Assembly (NCBI RefSeq): GCF_045287255.1
Contig: NZ_CP137142.1
Location: 1,860,001 to 1,924,000 of the forward strand
Origin: Henriciella sp045287255
GTDB lineage: Bacteria; Pseudomonadota; Alphaproteobacteria; Caulobacterales; Hyphomonadaceae
DNA: 64,000 bases
Direction of reading: 5' to 3'
The position numbers and the translations under genes were made by a program. Shown here piece after piece: positions 36,985 through 46,417 of this stretch. Each line of letters begins with the position of its first letter. The stretch's first letter is position 1. The notes under the pieces are model-generated. The model was not told the origin of the DNA. It did no database searches and saw nothing but the letters and a program-made list of their open reading frames with translations.

Positions 36985-38184
36985 TTAATTTTCGAAGACG
37001 AGACGGGCTGTTCGGCGTGATGTGGAGAAATCACTTTCGTCATTGGCCTCCTCCTCGATCAGCGCCCTTTTGTTCGCCGACGGAGAGAAAGATGATGATA
37101 ATGACCAGTTCCAATAACGCAGTGTGGTCTGTGCCTTGGCAACTGTCAGCAAGTCATAAGTCTCCAAAGTATAGGCAAATAGCGAGTGGAGGCTGCCATC
37201 CTCATTCTTGAGGGGGCGCTTTAGGGCTGACCAAAGCTCCGCCAAGGGGCGTTTCTTTAGCCCCGTCGCCTTGCAGAGAACCGCAACACCCTCGCCGCCA
37301 TAATCGCTCATGATCTTTGCCGCCGTTACAGGCCTTATCCCGGAAAGGTAGCCAATTTCCTGCGCGAGTTCGGGATCCATGCCATGAACAGAAGCATGGT
37401 GAATGGCGTCTTCAAGGCTTTCATAATCGCTTTTCTCGATCGCGCCACGGTTTCGCTGCCGCCGCTCAATCAGCTGCAGCGCCTTTCGAACTACCGGATC
37501 CCCCCAGTTTTCTTCCGCCGCCATAGCGAACACATCGCTACACATTTCGATCATCTCAAGACGGTCAGCCGAATAGCGGCGCAGAATCTCACGCCGGGTT
37601 GCCCCATCCGACCACCAGAACAGGATCATCGCTTGTGAAGGGCGCAAATCCAGCCGCGCAACCAGCAGCGGACACAACCGCTCATGTTTACGGGACCGCC
37701 TGACCATAACATCCATAGCATGTTCGGAGAATTGCGCGCCCTGGTTCTTGGCCAGCGCCTCCAGAACGTGAGGTTCACCAAACTCAGCCAGCTTATCGGT
37801 TAGTGCAGGCTCGACAACTTTCCGGCTGGCAATGGCCAAACGGTGTTCCGGTGTGACGCGCTCAACGATCTGGCACAGGTCAGACGCATCGAATGCCTCA
37901 TTCTGCTCAAGAATGGGCTGCGCTACATCGAACGAGCACTGCGCCAGATAGCGCAGCAAGCGTCGCGGGGCATCGCGCATCACCGCCAGACGCCGCGCAC
38001 ACAGCGCCCGGTCATCTTCATCAGCGTGAAAGAGCATCTCAAGCAGGATGTCACCTGCCATTGCCCGGTCTTGATGGGCAATATTGGACCCCGGAATGGC
38101 GACATAATCGATCAAGCGACGCAGCAATGTGCGGCGCGCACGCCCGCCATTCTTCTCGGTCAGAAGCGGAATTGGTTCAGCCAT
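36985..38184 (-). CDS. DUF2336 domain protein
   Basis: Encodes 399 residues from the ATG at 38184. It is entirely helical and rich in Leu, Arg and Glu, with HEAT-like repeated units (for example EPALTDKLAEFGEPHVLEALAKN near residue 130). It resembles the DUF2336 family, which is largely restricted to alphaproteobacteria and of unknown function. There is no signal peptide and no membrane segment, so it is cytoplasmic. It lies upstream of the Mrp-like operon on the same strand, but 110 bp separate them. Confidence 0.8.
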   Translation of the reverse strand: MAEPIPLLTEKNGGRARRTLLRRLIDYVAIPGSNIAHQDRAMAGDILLEMLFHADEDDRALCARRLAVMRDAPRRLLRYLAQCSFDVAQPILEQNEAFDASDLCQIVERVTPEHRLAIASRKVVEPALTDKLAEFGEPHVLEALAKNQGAQFSEHAMDVMVRRSRKHERLCPLLVARLDLRPSQAMILFWWSDGATRREILRRYSADRLEMIEMCSDVFAMAAEENWGDPVVRKALQLIERRQRNRGAIEKSDYESLEDAIHHASVHGMDPELAQEIGYLSGIRPVTAAKIMSDYGGEGVAVLCKATGLKKRPLAELWSALKRPLKNEDGSLHSLFAYTLETYDLLTVAKAQTTLRYWNWSLSSSFSPSANKRALIEEEANDESDFSTSRRTARLVFEN

Positions 38185-38246
38185 GGCCCATATACCTGCT
38201 CTATTCTTGCCCGGCATCTGAGCAGAAACAGGTTAATAGTCCGGTA

Positions 38247-38708
38247 TCAGGCGTCTTTTTTACCCGGATGGATCACCAGAACCAGCAAACTGGCTGTGAG
38301 CATGGCAATGGATAAAGCGAAGAGCTGTCCACCATCTGTGGCGGTTTCCCCCGGCATAAGCGATACTGGAACCTCACGACCCAGAACATTCGGCATCAAA
38401 TGCGCTGTCACAGCTCCTGCAAGAATCAGGAAGCTCAGCAACGCGCCAAAGCGGCGTAGGGTTGGCAAGAGCAGGCACAATGCAGCGAGTAACTCTGCAA
38501 GAGCGACCAAAACCCGGCCCGTTGGCTCCATCAACCCAATACCGGTTTTCTGTGCCATTGTGACAAAGACGATGTTTTCTCCGGAGGCATCAAACAGTTT
38601 CACCTGCCCGATCGGTGGGTTCGGTAAAGGATGAATGGTTGCCTGCACAAACATGAAAATCAAAAACAGAGCCAACGCCCAGCTGGCCAGATGCCGTAAA
38701 AGCCGCAT
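38247..38708 (-). CDS. DoxX-like small membrane protein
   Basis: Encodes 153 residues with about four membrane segments (SWALALFLIFMFVQATIHP; GRVLVALAELLAALCLLLP; FGALLSFLILAGAVTAHLM; FALSIAMLTASLLVLVIH). The Glu in the second segment (LAELLAALC) and the LMP turn fit the DoxX/DoxD fold. The function is unknown; related proteins link to thiol or quinone metabolism. It is divergent from an MFS transporter, sharing a 138-bp region with an inverted repeat. Confidence 0.7.
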   Translation of the reverse strand: MRLLRHLASWALALFLIFMFVQATIHPLPNPPIGQVKLFDASGENIVFVTMAQKTGIGLMEPTGRVLVALAELLAALCLLLPTLRRFGALLSFLILAGAVTAHLMPNVLGREVPVSLMPGETATDGGQLFALSIAMLTASLLVLVIHPGKKDA

Positions 38709-38773
38709 GAGACATCTCCCTCTTCATCACAGGGCTACCATGCCGCGAGGATACCACCAATAAGGATTCCAGA

Positions 38774-38823
38774 CCGACTGTGGTTTTTTGCTTTTGTGTC
38801 ATGTTTCTTGCTCATACAGTCGG
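38774..38823. promoter_or_regulatory. Inverted repeat in the promoter region of the MFS transporter
   Basis: CCGACTGT (38774-38781) is the exact complement of ACAGTCGG (38816-38823), with 34 bases between. The right arm lies 23 bp upstream of the MFS start. Centre-to-centre spacing is 42 bp, about four turns of the helix, so two half-sites on the same face are possible. Confidence 0.4.
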
Positions 38824-38846
38824 CCTAACAAAAAACTGGAGCGGCC

Positions 38847-40295
38847 ATGACCGACACGAATGGGGATGATTTGGACACAGTAGACGCGACCATCGAAGAT
38901 GATGGCGATATGCTGGAAGAATCGCGAGCCCCGATTAGCGGCATGGGCGCAGCGCTAACTGCGGGTGCAAACTTCCTGCCCACGGCGCAATCCCTTCTGG
39001 CCCGTAAGGCTCGCCGTGGGGTAAAAGTCGAACTGCCCGCCTACCTCTCAGTTCAGGCTACCTGGTTTATCGCCTTTGGCCTGCAGATGGTGCTATTCCC
39101 ATACCTGATCACCAATAAGCTCGGTCTGGGCGGGGCAGAACTTGGGGTGGCCAATCTCGCGCTATCGGCGCCATCCGTTGTTTTCTTGTTGATTGGCGGT
39201 GTTGTGGCTGAGCGCGCGAGTGTGAAGTCTCTATTGATGATTTTGCATGTGTTCGCCGCCCTGCCCGCATTTGGCCTCGCCTTCGCACTGGCGACAGGGA
39301 ATCTCTCTTACCCCATCATGATCGCTTACGGGTTGGCTCTTGGAACGGTTGGGGCCTTCATGATGCCGGCCCGCGATTCGATGCTGAATGAAGTGGTTGA
39401 GCGCCGTTCCCGCGTTGGGTCTGGCGTTACCCTGCAACAGGGAGTGGCCTTTGCGACACTGGCCCAGTTTGCCGCCCAGATTACCGGCCTCATCCTTGGC
39501 GGCTATGCGGACAAGATGACCCAGATGCCCTCCTGGCTTGGCGGGTTTGGCGTTGGCCCCATTGCCAGTTGGCAATTGCTGACTCTGCAAGGGATTGTTG
39601 TTGTCCTCGGCGCGGTCCTGACCTTCATGCTGGCGCGGGGCCGTAAGGTCAAAACCGGCCGCTCCGGTCTGACAGCCGCGTTTGGCGATATCGGGGAAGG
39701 CTTCAAAGTCGTCGCCGCCAATCCAAAGCTGTGGGCTATGACCGTTTTGATGTTTGGCGTTGGGATCTTCGTGATCGGCGCGTTTCTAGTGGTCTTGCCG
39801 ATCATCAACCGCGACGTTTATGGCCTCAGCGGTGACGGCATCCGCGATATGTTCGTCACCTTCTGGCTTGGGGCTTTTGTCTCTTCGGTCGCCCTATCCC
39901 TGTTTCGGAATATCAAACGTCAGGGACGTCTTCTGCTGACGGCGCAATTGCTTGGCTCGCTGGCCATCCTGCCAATGATGACCAGCATCCCGCATGCGGG
40001 CTTTTTGGTCATTGTCTTTATCTGGGGCCTGTCAGGCGGGGTCTCAATCGCAATGAGCCGCTCAATCGTTCAAGATGCCGCACCCAAGGATCAGCTCGCC
40101 AGGGTCCTGTCGATCTATCAGCTCGGCTTCATGGCAGGCGCCCCGCTTGGCGCCTTCATCATGGGCTTCCTCGTTGATGCCTTTGGCCCCTACAAGATTG
40201 CCATTGTACCCGCCGCGGGGATGACCCTGCTCATCCTGTGGATGGTTATCCGCACACCAATCTGGAACCTCAAGAATGAGGCCCACAAAGCCTAG
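38847..40295 (+). CDS. MFS transporter
   Basis: Encodes 482 residues with 12 predicted membrane segments after a polar, acidic N-terminus of about 65 residues. The loop between segments 2 and 3 (GGVVAERASVKSLLMI) and the LGTVGAFMMPARDSMLNEVV region fit the EntS/macrolide-efflux type of the major facilitator superfamily. The substrate is unknown. A GGAGCGG ribosome site precedes the ATG. Its stop overlaps the convergent redoxin gene by four bases. Confidence 0.88.
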   Translation: MTDTNGDDLDTVDATIEDDGDMLEESRAPISGMGAALTAGANFLPTAQSLLARKARRGVKVELPAYLSVQATWFIAFGLQMVLFPYLITNKLGLGGAELGVANLALSAPSVVFLLIGGVVAERASVKSLLMILHVFAALPAFGLAFALATGNLSYPIMIAYGLALGTVGAFMMPARDSMLNEVVERRSRVGSGVTLQQGVAFATLAQFAAQITGLILGGYADKMTQMPSWLGGFGVGPIASWQLLTLQGIVVVLGAVLTFMLARGRKVKTGRSGLTAAFGDIGEGFKVVAANPKLWAMTVLMFGVGIFVIGAFLVVLPIINRDVYGLSGDGIRDMFVTFWLGAFVSSVALSLFRNIKRQGRLLLTAQLLGSLAILPMMTSIPHAGFLVIVFIWGLSGGVSIAMSRSIVQDAAPKDQLARVLSIYQLGFMAGAPLGAFIMGFLVDAFGPYKIAIVPAAGMTLLILWMVIRTPIWNLKNEAHKA

Positions 40296-40948
40296 TACTT
40301 GACCGAGCAGCCATATGGCGCGCTGGTTGCAAGAGGCACAGGCTCGCCAGCAATGACCGCGTTTACAGCATCCTGAAAATACGGATCAGCCTTGGCGATA
40401 TCATCGACACTGGCAGACCGAATGGAGTCGATCGCGCCATTATAGGCCAACATGCCATCGCCTTTAATGACATACATATGTGGCGTGGTTTTCGCGCCAT
40501 AGGCGCGGCCAATATCACCGCTCTCATCAATGATCGTGTAAGCGGGTACGGCGCCGCGGTCAGTATTGAGTTGGACCGCTTGTTCAGAGCTAACATGCCC
40601 TTGCTTTCCTGGCGCGGAAGAGATGACCTGAAGCCAGACAATCTCGGCTTCACCCGCCTCAGCTTGCAGGCTCTGCATATTCGCAGGCGGGGTCGCATAA
40701 TGCTTTTTCACAAAGGGACAGTCATGATTGGTCCACTCCAACACAACCGTCTTGCCTTCAAAATCAGACAGGGAAACGGTCTCGCCTTGCGCCGTAGCCG
40801 CATCCGAGAATGCAGGTGCTACTGTTCCGGGTTCGACAACCGTTTGCGCTTCGGCAGATGAGAAAGCGATCAAAGCCGCCGCGGTTAAACCAACAGCCGT
40901 CGCCATGCCAGCCGCCAAACCAAAATTCCGTCGTGTCAGTTCAACCAT
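40292..40948 (-). CDS. Exported redoxin/thioredoxin-fold protein (CPFVKKHY type)
   Basis: Encodes 218 residues. The N-terminus (ELTRRNFGLAAGMATAVGLTAAALIAFSSAEA) has a twin-arginine motif before the hydrophobic segment, so export by Tat is likely. The mature domain carries FEGKTVVLEWTNHDCPFVKKHY, in which the single Cys takes the place of the CxxC or the peroxidatic Cys of other redoxins, then GRAYGAKTTPHMYVIKGDG with the cis-Pro. Such proteins are annotated as AhpC/TSA-like redoxins; the reaction is unknown. It lies just upstream (36 bp) of dsbD, so a link in periplasmic thiol chemistry is plausible. Confidence 0.88.
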   Translation of the reverse strand: MVELTRRNFGLAAGMATAVGLTAAALIAFSSAEAQTVVEPGTVAPAFSDAATAQGETVSLSDFEGKTVVLEWTNHDCPFVKKHYATPPANMQSLQAEAGEAEIVWLQVISSAPGKQGHVSSEQAVQLNTDRGAVPAYTIIDESGDIGRAYGAKTTPHMYVIKGDGMLAYNGAIDSIRSASVDDIAKADPYFQDAVNAVIAGEPVPLATSAPYGCSVKY

Positions 40949-40984
40949 TACCTATCTCCATTGCCATGTATTCGAAATACTCGC

Positions 40985-43240
40985 TCAGCGGCCTTCGACA
41001 AGGCCCGTCACGAGAGAAATTGACAGCGCTTCTGGCAGAACTTCCGGCTCGCTCTGCCCGGCAGGATACCACAGATAAAGCGGCACGCCTGCCCTTCCGT
41101 GCTTTTGCAGCTCTGCCGCGATAACCGGATCAGGCCGCGTGTAATCAGCAACCAGAAAAGCGACATTTGCTGCCTCAAAGGCTTCCGTCACCGGGCGGGT
41201 CTGTAGCGTCTGCAACTTGTTTGCCTGACATATGGCGCACCATTCGGCGGTGAAATCGATAAAGATCGGACGTCCCTCTGCGACCAGTTCCGCGACGCGT
41301 TCGGGTGACCAGACTTCGGTTTCATATTTTGCAGCATAAGCCTCGCCAGGCGTTGTGTTTTCCGCCGCGACGCGCGACTGCATTACCGGCCACAGAAGCC
41401 CTGCGACAATGGCGAGTCCGGCCAGACCCTTGGCCAAGCCGCCAGCCACACCCGCAGGCGCTTTGACGACAGCAACAAAACCACCAACAATAACAGCCAG
41501 CCAGATCAGGCCCATGACAAGATCAGTGCCCGATGTTGCCCCGATCAACATGAAAGCCGGAATGATCACGGCAAGACCGAGAATGCTCAGCAAGATGGCT
41601 TTTGCTCCCTTCCCCGCTGTCCTGAAGGCCCAAAGGCCAAACCCAACCAGAGCGGCCCCCGCGACCACGATGGCGGCGGTGCGATAGCCCGCCAGAGCGC
41701 CGAGCACAGAGAGCAACCAGGCCGCCGTCAGGAACATTGGGAACGCAAACACCTGTTTCAGGGTCTCCATCCACGCGCCCGGCTTGGGCAGCAAACGTTG
41801 CAGGCTTGGGACAAAACTCAGAATCAGGAAAGGCAATGCCAAGCCAAGCCCCATGGCCATAAGAACGGTCACAACTTCAAAGGCTGGACGGGCGAATACG
41901 GCACCCAATGCCGCGCCAAGGAATGGCCCGACACAGGGCGCTCCCACTATCGTCGCCAGAACTCCGGTGAAGAAAGCGCCTGCTGGCCCTTGTTTCGCCG
42001 CGAGGCCTGATCCGACATTCTGAACCGAAGAGCCCAGCTCAAACAGACCAAGCAACCACAGACCAATCATGAAAATGATCAGGATCAAAACGGTGACCAC
42101 AACTGGGTCCTGCAACCAGAACCCCCAGGTTGCCACACCCGTTGCCGCGCGAACCGCAAGGATGGCTGCAGCCAAAGCTGCAAAACTGAGCAGGACACCC
42201 GCCGTATACCAAAGCCCATGTGAGCGGGCCTCACCGGCATGGCCATTAGCAGCAGCCGACACCATGCCCATCGCCTTGATCGACAGGACTGGCAGAACAC
42301 AAGGCATAAGGTTGAGGATCAGCCCCCCAATCAGCGCCAATCCAATCAAGAGCGGTAAGTTCACGGGTGCCCCAAAACTTGCAGCTCCTGACCCCTCTGT
42401 TCCAGATAAAACAGCGCCGGGTGTGACGGTCACATCAACAGCGGTCTCACCAACCTTGATGACGCCCTTCAGAACATCCGGGACCGACGCATCACTCTTT
42501 GCCGGGGTCAAGCGTAGCTGCAACCCGTCTTCACCAAAGGAAACTGGTTGGTCTGCAGCATGGACAATTTCATGCCCCTCAGGGAAGAAGCGCGCCTCCC
42601 CGGACAGGCCCGCCAATTGAGCACCTTTAGCGGAAAGCACCCAAACATCACCTTGCTTGGTCAGGGCGGCCTCTCCATCAAAGGCCGGCGGCTGCGCGAG
42701 CAATCCGCTTTGGATCAGCGTGCCGCCATACGTATCAGGAACCTGCCCCGCGCCGACTGATTGCAGTAGGCGCAGATCAACGCTTTCAGGGATACAGATG
42801 TCATAGCAGATCAGGTAATCGACTCGCATTGCGATATCGACAGGGCCTGTCGCATCATCAGCAAGTGTCACTGCAAATGGCAGGACGACCTGATTTGAGT
42901 AGCCATAATCCATGATCTGGCCGGGCACGACAGGCAGCAATTCAGGCGTTGGCCAATGAAAGTCTTCAACCTCTGTGAGAGCAGCTGGCGGGCCATAGTC
43001 GCCCCAGGCGATCACAGGTGGCAGGCCCGCATCACCCGCATTTTTCCAGTAAATGTGCCACTTCTCGTCCAGCTCGAAAGAGAGCCCCAGATAAAATGTC
43101 TCTCCTGGCATCGCGACAGCGCGCTCGGACACCAGTTCAACCGTGGCATGCCCGCCATCCACTTTTTGCGCATTGGCCGTCCCGATAAAGGCAGCAGCAA
43201 GCATAAAAAGACTGAGAGCTAAACGGATAAAGGCCATCAT
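40985..43240 (-). CDS. dsbD: Thiol:disulfide interchange protein DsbD
   Basis: Encodes 751 residues. A signal peptide is followed by a long periplasmic N-terminal domain of the DsbD/ScsB alpha type (residues about 30-260). Eight membrane segments follow with the two redox Cys in LMPCVLPVLS and GAPCVGPFLGA. The C-terminal thioredoxin domain has the active site AEWCAICQANK. Length is larger than E. coli DsbD (about 565) and fits the ScsB-like forms of alphaproteobacteria. It carries electrons from cytoplasmic thioredoxin to periplasmic partners. It lies downstream of the CPFVKKHY redoxin on the minus strand with a convergent MFS further left. Start M1 or M2 cannot be resolved. Confidence 0.9.
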   Translation of the reverse strand: MMAFIRLALSLFMLAAAFIGTANAQKVDGGHATVELVSERAVAMPGETFYLGLSFELDEKWHIYWKNAGDAGLPPVIAWGDYGPPAALTEVEDFHWPTPELLPVVPGQIMDYGYSNQVVLPFAVTLADDATGPVDIAMRVDYLICYDICIPESVDLRLLQSVGAGQVPDTYGGTLIQSGLLAQPPAFDGEAALTKQGDVWVLSAKGAQLAGLSGEARFFPEGHEIVHAADQPVSFGEDGLQLRLTPAKSDASVPDVLKGVIKVGETAVDVTVTPGAVLSGTEGSGAASFGAPVNLPLLIGLALIGGLILNLMPCVLPVLSIKAMGMVSAAANGHAGEARSHGLWYTAGVLLSFAALAAAILAVRAATGVATWGFWLQDPVVVTVLILIIFMIGLWLLGLFELGSSVQNVGSGLAAKQGPAGAFFTGVLATIVGAPCVGPFLGAALGAVFARPAFEVVTVLMAMGLGLALPFLILSFVPSLQRLLPKPGAWMETLKQVFAFPMFLTAAWLLSVLGALAGYRTAAIVVAGAALVGFGLWAFRTAGKGAKAILLSILGLAVIIPAFMLIGATSGTDLVMGLIWLAVIVGGFVAVVKAPAGVAGGLAKGLAGLAIVAGLLWPVMQSRVAAENTTPGEAYAAKYETEVWSPERVAELVAEGRPIFIDFTAEWCAICQANKLQTLQTRPVTEAFEAANVAFLVADYTRPDPVIAAELQKHGRAGVPLYLWYPAGQSEPEVLPEALSISLVTGLVEGR

Positions 43241-43343
43241 GGATTACGGGCTCCTGAACAATATGAAGCCGCATATACCCGCAATAGACCAGCAAAGAAC
43301 CCCAGATGACACGCTTGTGATGTCACATGCCAAGATAGCAATA

Positions 43344-43369
43344 AAAAAGGCGGCTCAATGAGCCGCCTT
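43344..43369 (-). terminator. Rho-independent terminator after sapC
   Basis: On the minus strand AAGGCGGCTC-ATT-GAGCCGCCTT, with a three-base loop, is followed by TTTT. It lies 22 bp beyond the sapC stop and separates it from dsbD. Confidence 0.92.
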
Positions 43370-43391
43370 TAAAAACAGATTATGTTGCAGT

Positions 43392-44186
43392 CTATGCGGT
43401 TGCTGGCTGCTGCTCTTGCTGAACCATAACTGCACGTTGGATGACGCGCTGCCAGTTCAGGAGCGAAATCATATGCGCATAGATTGCGCCAAGTGCACCA
43501 TTGTCACGAAGCTGTTTGAACTGCTCTTCGGACAGATCGTTGAGCTTGTTCTCATCAATTGCGAAATAGTCAGCGATTTTCTGCTGCTCGCCAGATGGCT
43601 GACCATCCGGGTTACGCGGCTGGAAAGAAACAGACTTCTGCTCGAACAAACCAAGTGACTTAACAAGATTGATGAACTCAACCGTTGAACGACGCTGGCG
43701 CTCATATTCCTTACAGAATTCGATCGCGTTATTCGTAAAGTCGGTTGCCTGCCCATCCTGGAAGAATGGGATTTCAGGCTGGTTTGAAACCATTGGCGCA
43801 TCGCGATCAACGCAGAGCAGAAGACGGTCAGCATCCTGATCGTTTGCAAATACAAACGGGTAGCGGCGAATAAAGGCCGGGATATAGAAATCCTGGTCAA
43901 CTTTACCATCGGCCTGTACGAACAGGTTTTCGCTCTGACGGATACCCATAACCGCAACTGGTGTCAGCTCTTCGCCTACAAAAATAACGGGATAGGCGGT
44001 TCCAGCCATACCGAACTCGGTAACGGTCACAGGCACGGCATGCGCCTCGCGCAGGAAACCGAAAGGCTGGTCAATCTTCTTGACGCCAAGACCGGCATGC
44101 TGCTCTGGAGACAGAGGCTGCGGATTCTTGTAGAACATGACGTTGCCGGTGAGGGCGGGCTGTTGGCTTGCTTGATTATTTTCCAC
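43392..44186 (-). CDS. SapC family protein
   Basis: Encodes 264 residues. Conserved stretches are MFYKNPQPLSPEQHAGLGVKK near residue 17, the EFGMAGTAYPVIFVGEELTPVAVMGIR block, and FIRRYPFVFANDQDADRLLLCVDRDAPM. These are the SapC family, first seen near S-layer and RTX protein secretion genes; the function is unproven. No signal peptide is present. No S-layer or type I secretion gene lies beside it. It has its own terminator. Confidence 0.9.
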   Translation of the reverse strand: MENNQASQQPALTGNVMFYKNPQPLSPEQHAGLGVKKIDQPFGFLREAHAVPVTVTEFGMAGTAYPVIFVGEELTPVAVMGIRQSENLFVQADGKVDQDFYIPAFIRRYPFVFANDQDADRLLLCVDRDAPMVSNQPEIPFFQDGQATDFTNNAIEFCKEYERQRRSTVEFINLVKSLGLFEQKSVSFQPRNPDGQPSGEQQKIADYFAIDENKLNDLSEEQFKQLRDNGALGAIYAHMISLLNWQRVIQRAVMVQQEQQPATA

Positions 44187-44260
44187 AGGTAACTCCCCTT
44201 GGTGAATGGGCGGGGTTTAACGGATTAGGTATAGGGCGACAACAGTAAAGGGCTGCACAG

Positions 44261-45991
44261 ATGCAGGTGTTGCAAGACTTTCATAAAATTGCGGTTGTGC
44301 TTTGCCTCTCTCTATTGCCGCTTAGCGGGTGTGAGCAACGGTCTGAAGCACCGCGGATGACAGCAAAAACGCTTGCGGCGACCGAAGCGCTTCTCGACGA
44401 TGTCGCCCGAACAGAAACCGCTCTGAATCCGCAGATAGCCAGTCGTCTCGGCCTTGATATCGACTATGCCCGTGATGCCCGGCGCAAGCTAAACGGAACC
44501 TCTCAAGCCGCTTTTGAACGTTCGCGGCTGTTGCGTCTGGACTTACAGGCCCGTTTAGCGGCTGGCCCAAGAATGTCGGGTGACCATGCGTTATCCCGTG
44601 ATCTTCTGATCACCATGAATGCGTTGCAGCAGCTGATTAACCTGCAAAAGTCAGGTCATGGCCGCCTTTCCTTATCCGAAGCCCGGCCCTACACGATCGA
44701 TCCCTTCGCAGGGTTATGGATAGAAGGGCCTGAAACCCTCGTTCAGGATCATATCATTGAAACGCCGCAGGATGCCGAAGACTACCTTTTCCGCCTTAGC
44801 GCTTTGGCCGATGGCCTTCAGGATACAAGGCGACGATTGCAAGCTGATGCACAGACGGGCCACCTCCCCCCGGCACCCTTGCTTCAAGAAACACGGATCC
44901 GAATGGAGCAGCTACAAGCGGATACAGCTTTAACCGCTATAATCGAAACGCTGTCTGACTTCACAGCCAGCCTTGTATTCGAGACAGAAGAAACGCGTGA
45001 GACCCTGATCCTGACTGCTCAGAAAATCCTAAATGAAGACATCCGTCCGGCCTATCAGAATCTGATTCAAACCCTGTCCGAACTTGAGCCACAAGCCCCT
45101 ATCCCGGCTGGGTTGTGGGCGCAAACAGGCGGGGTTACCTTATATAGGGATCTAGTCACGACTCTGGCCGAACCGGGCCTGAACCTTGAAAGCACATACC
45201 AAGAGCTTCAGAATGATCTGGCGGCGCTCAAGCAAGTTGTCGTAGAGGCCCCTACCCAGGCAGAAGCCACGACCGAGACAACACCCCCGTCTCCGATCGC
45301 ATTGGAAGAGGCTTCACCTGTCGTGCCAGCGATTGCTGGCATTGTGCGCACCTATATGCCGACATCACGACCAAGCGTAACAGGTGTGCACTTTCGTCCG
45401 GCCCGTCTTGATGATCGCCGTCCCGCCCTAACCGAACTCGATGCCTCACAGCTCGCAGCATGGCCCCTCTATTTTCAAATGGTTTACACTGACCAACATC
45501 GGCTGGAGGCCGAACTCGCCTATGATCGCGAGGTCAAACAAGCCGCCATGCGCTCACCTGTTCGAGGGGTTATCCAAAGAGAAGGTTTTCACTCTGGCTG
45601 GCTGATCTATCGCCAAAAACAAACTTTGGCCGTACCCGATCAATACCTGCTCTTCATCACGGTTCTGGCCGCGGCTGATTTAGGGTTACACCATCAACGC
45701 TGGTCCCTGGAAGAGACAGTGACCTTTATTCAGGCGGAAACCAGCCTCACTTCAGAGCTAAGTCGTGACCTGGCCCTGCGGATCGCGGCAAATCCAGCAG
45801 CCGCGCTTTCCACATATGTCCATTACGCCCGATTTGTTTCGCTCGAAACGCGCACTCGTCAGGTTCTGGACCAGGACTTTAACCAAACTCATTTCAACAC
45901 AGCGCTTTTAACTGACGGTCCGCGTCCCTTAGCCTTGGTCGAGCGCGACATTGAAAGCTGGTACCAGGCCATCCTCGACGCACGAAACTAG
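44261..45991 (+). CDS. DUF885-like lipoprotein, apparently without the metal motif
   Basis: Encodes 576 residues. A lipoprotein signal peptide (HKIAVVLCLSLLPLSGCEQ) predicts a Cys-acylated envelope protein. The body follows the DUF885 order: helical N-terminal half, ILNEDIRPAYQNLIQTL near residue 265, HFRPARLDDRRPALTEL near residue 375, EGFHSGWLIYRQK near residue 447, and a C-terminal DGPRPLALVERDIESWYQ. DUF885 proteins carry an HExxPGHH-type motif, and at the matching place (MVYTDQHRLEAEL) the metal-binding His/Glu are missing. An acidic, low-complexity insert rich in Pro, Thr and Glu lies at about residues 330-350. The reading is that it is a non-enzymatic relative. Confidence 0.7.
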   Translation: MQVLQDFHKIAVVLCLSLLPLSGCEQRSEAPRMTAKTLAATEALLDDVARTETALNPQIASRLGLDIDYARDARRKLNGTSQAAFERSRLLRLDLQARLAAGPRMSGDHALSRDLLITMNALQQLINLQKSGHGRLSLSEARPYTIDPFAGLWIEGPETLVQDHIIETPQDAEDYLFRLSALADGLQDTRRRLQADAQTGHLPPAPLLQETRIRMEQLQADTALTAIIETLSDFTASLVFETEETRETLILTAQKILNEDIRPAYQNLIQTLSELEPQAPIPAGLWAQTGGVTLYRDLVTTLAEPGLNLESTYQELQNDLAALKQVVVEAPTQAEATTETTPPSPIALEEASPVVPAIAGIVRTYMPTSRPSVTGVHFRPARLDDRRPALTELDASQLAAWPLYFQMVYTDQHRLEAELAYDREVKQAAMRSPVRGVIQREGFHSGWLIYRQKQTLAVPDQYLLFITVLAAADLGLHHQRWSLEETVTFIQAETSLTSELSRDLALRIAANPAAALSTYVHYARFVSLETRTRQVLDQDFNQTHFNTALLTDGPRPLALVERDIESWYQAILDARN

Positions 45992-46323
45992 GCTGCGAGC
46001 GCCACGGTACCGCCTGTCTCACGACAAACAGGATTAAGCCCGGCCTCAAGATCAGCCATTATTGCTGCGCAGCGATCGGCGTCATCCTCTGCCATGACGA
46101 AAACAGCTTTCGCACCATAGCGCTCAGCCTCGGCAAACGCCCAGATCGGCTGGACATCATGCTCACGACCACGCAGCTTGCACATCCGAATGACCCGCAA
46201 CCCAAAAGGCCCCTGCGCGGCGAATAAAGCGGCGCCTCGCACCTTTGCCCATGGCGCATTCACAGCCATCCGTGTGAATCTGTATGCTTTTCCTGACTGG
46301 CCTCTGAACTTCATCTCACGCAT
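45988..46323 (-). CDS. Small cytoplasmic protein of unknown function
   Basis: Encodes 111 residues from the ATG at 46323, which has AGGGAGAAC upstream (an upstream start 48 bp away has no site). It has no signal or membrane segment. The C-terminal half, AEAERYGAKAVFVMAEDDADRCAAIMADLEAGLNPVCRE, predicts a short beta/alpha unit, and there are three Cys overall. I do not recognise the family. It overlaps the convergent DUF885-like gene by four bases and is divergent from nadA. Confidence 0.65.
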   Translation of the reverse strand: MREMKFRGQSGKAYRFTRMAVNAPWAKVRGAALFAAQGPFGLRVIRMCKLRGREHDVQPIWAFAEAERYGAKAVFVMAEDDADRCAAIMADLEAGLNPVCRETGGTVALAA

Positions 46324-46417
46324 AATGTTCTCCCTGTGTTCCAGTTCTTTATATTCTACTTTTGTTCTCACGCAAGAACTTTATCGTTAACGAAAGGTTA
46401 CCAGCACTCGTCACGAT

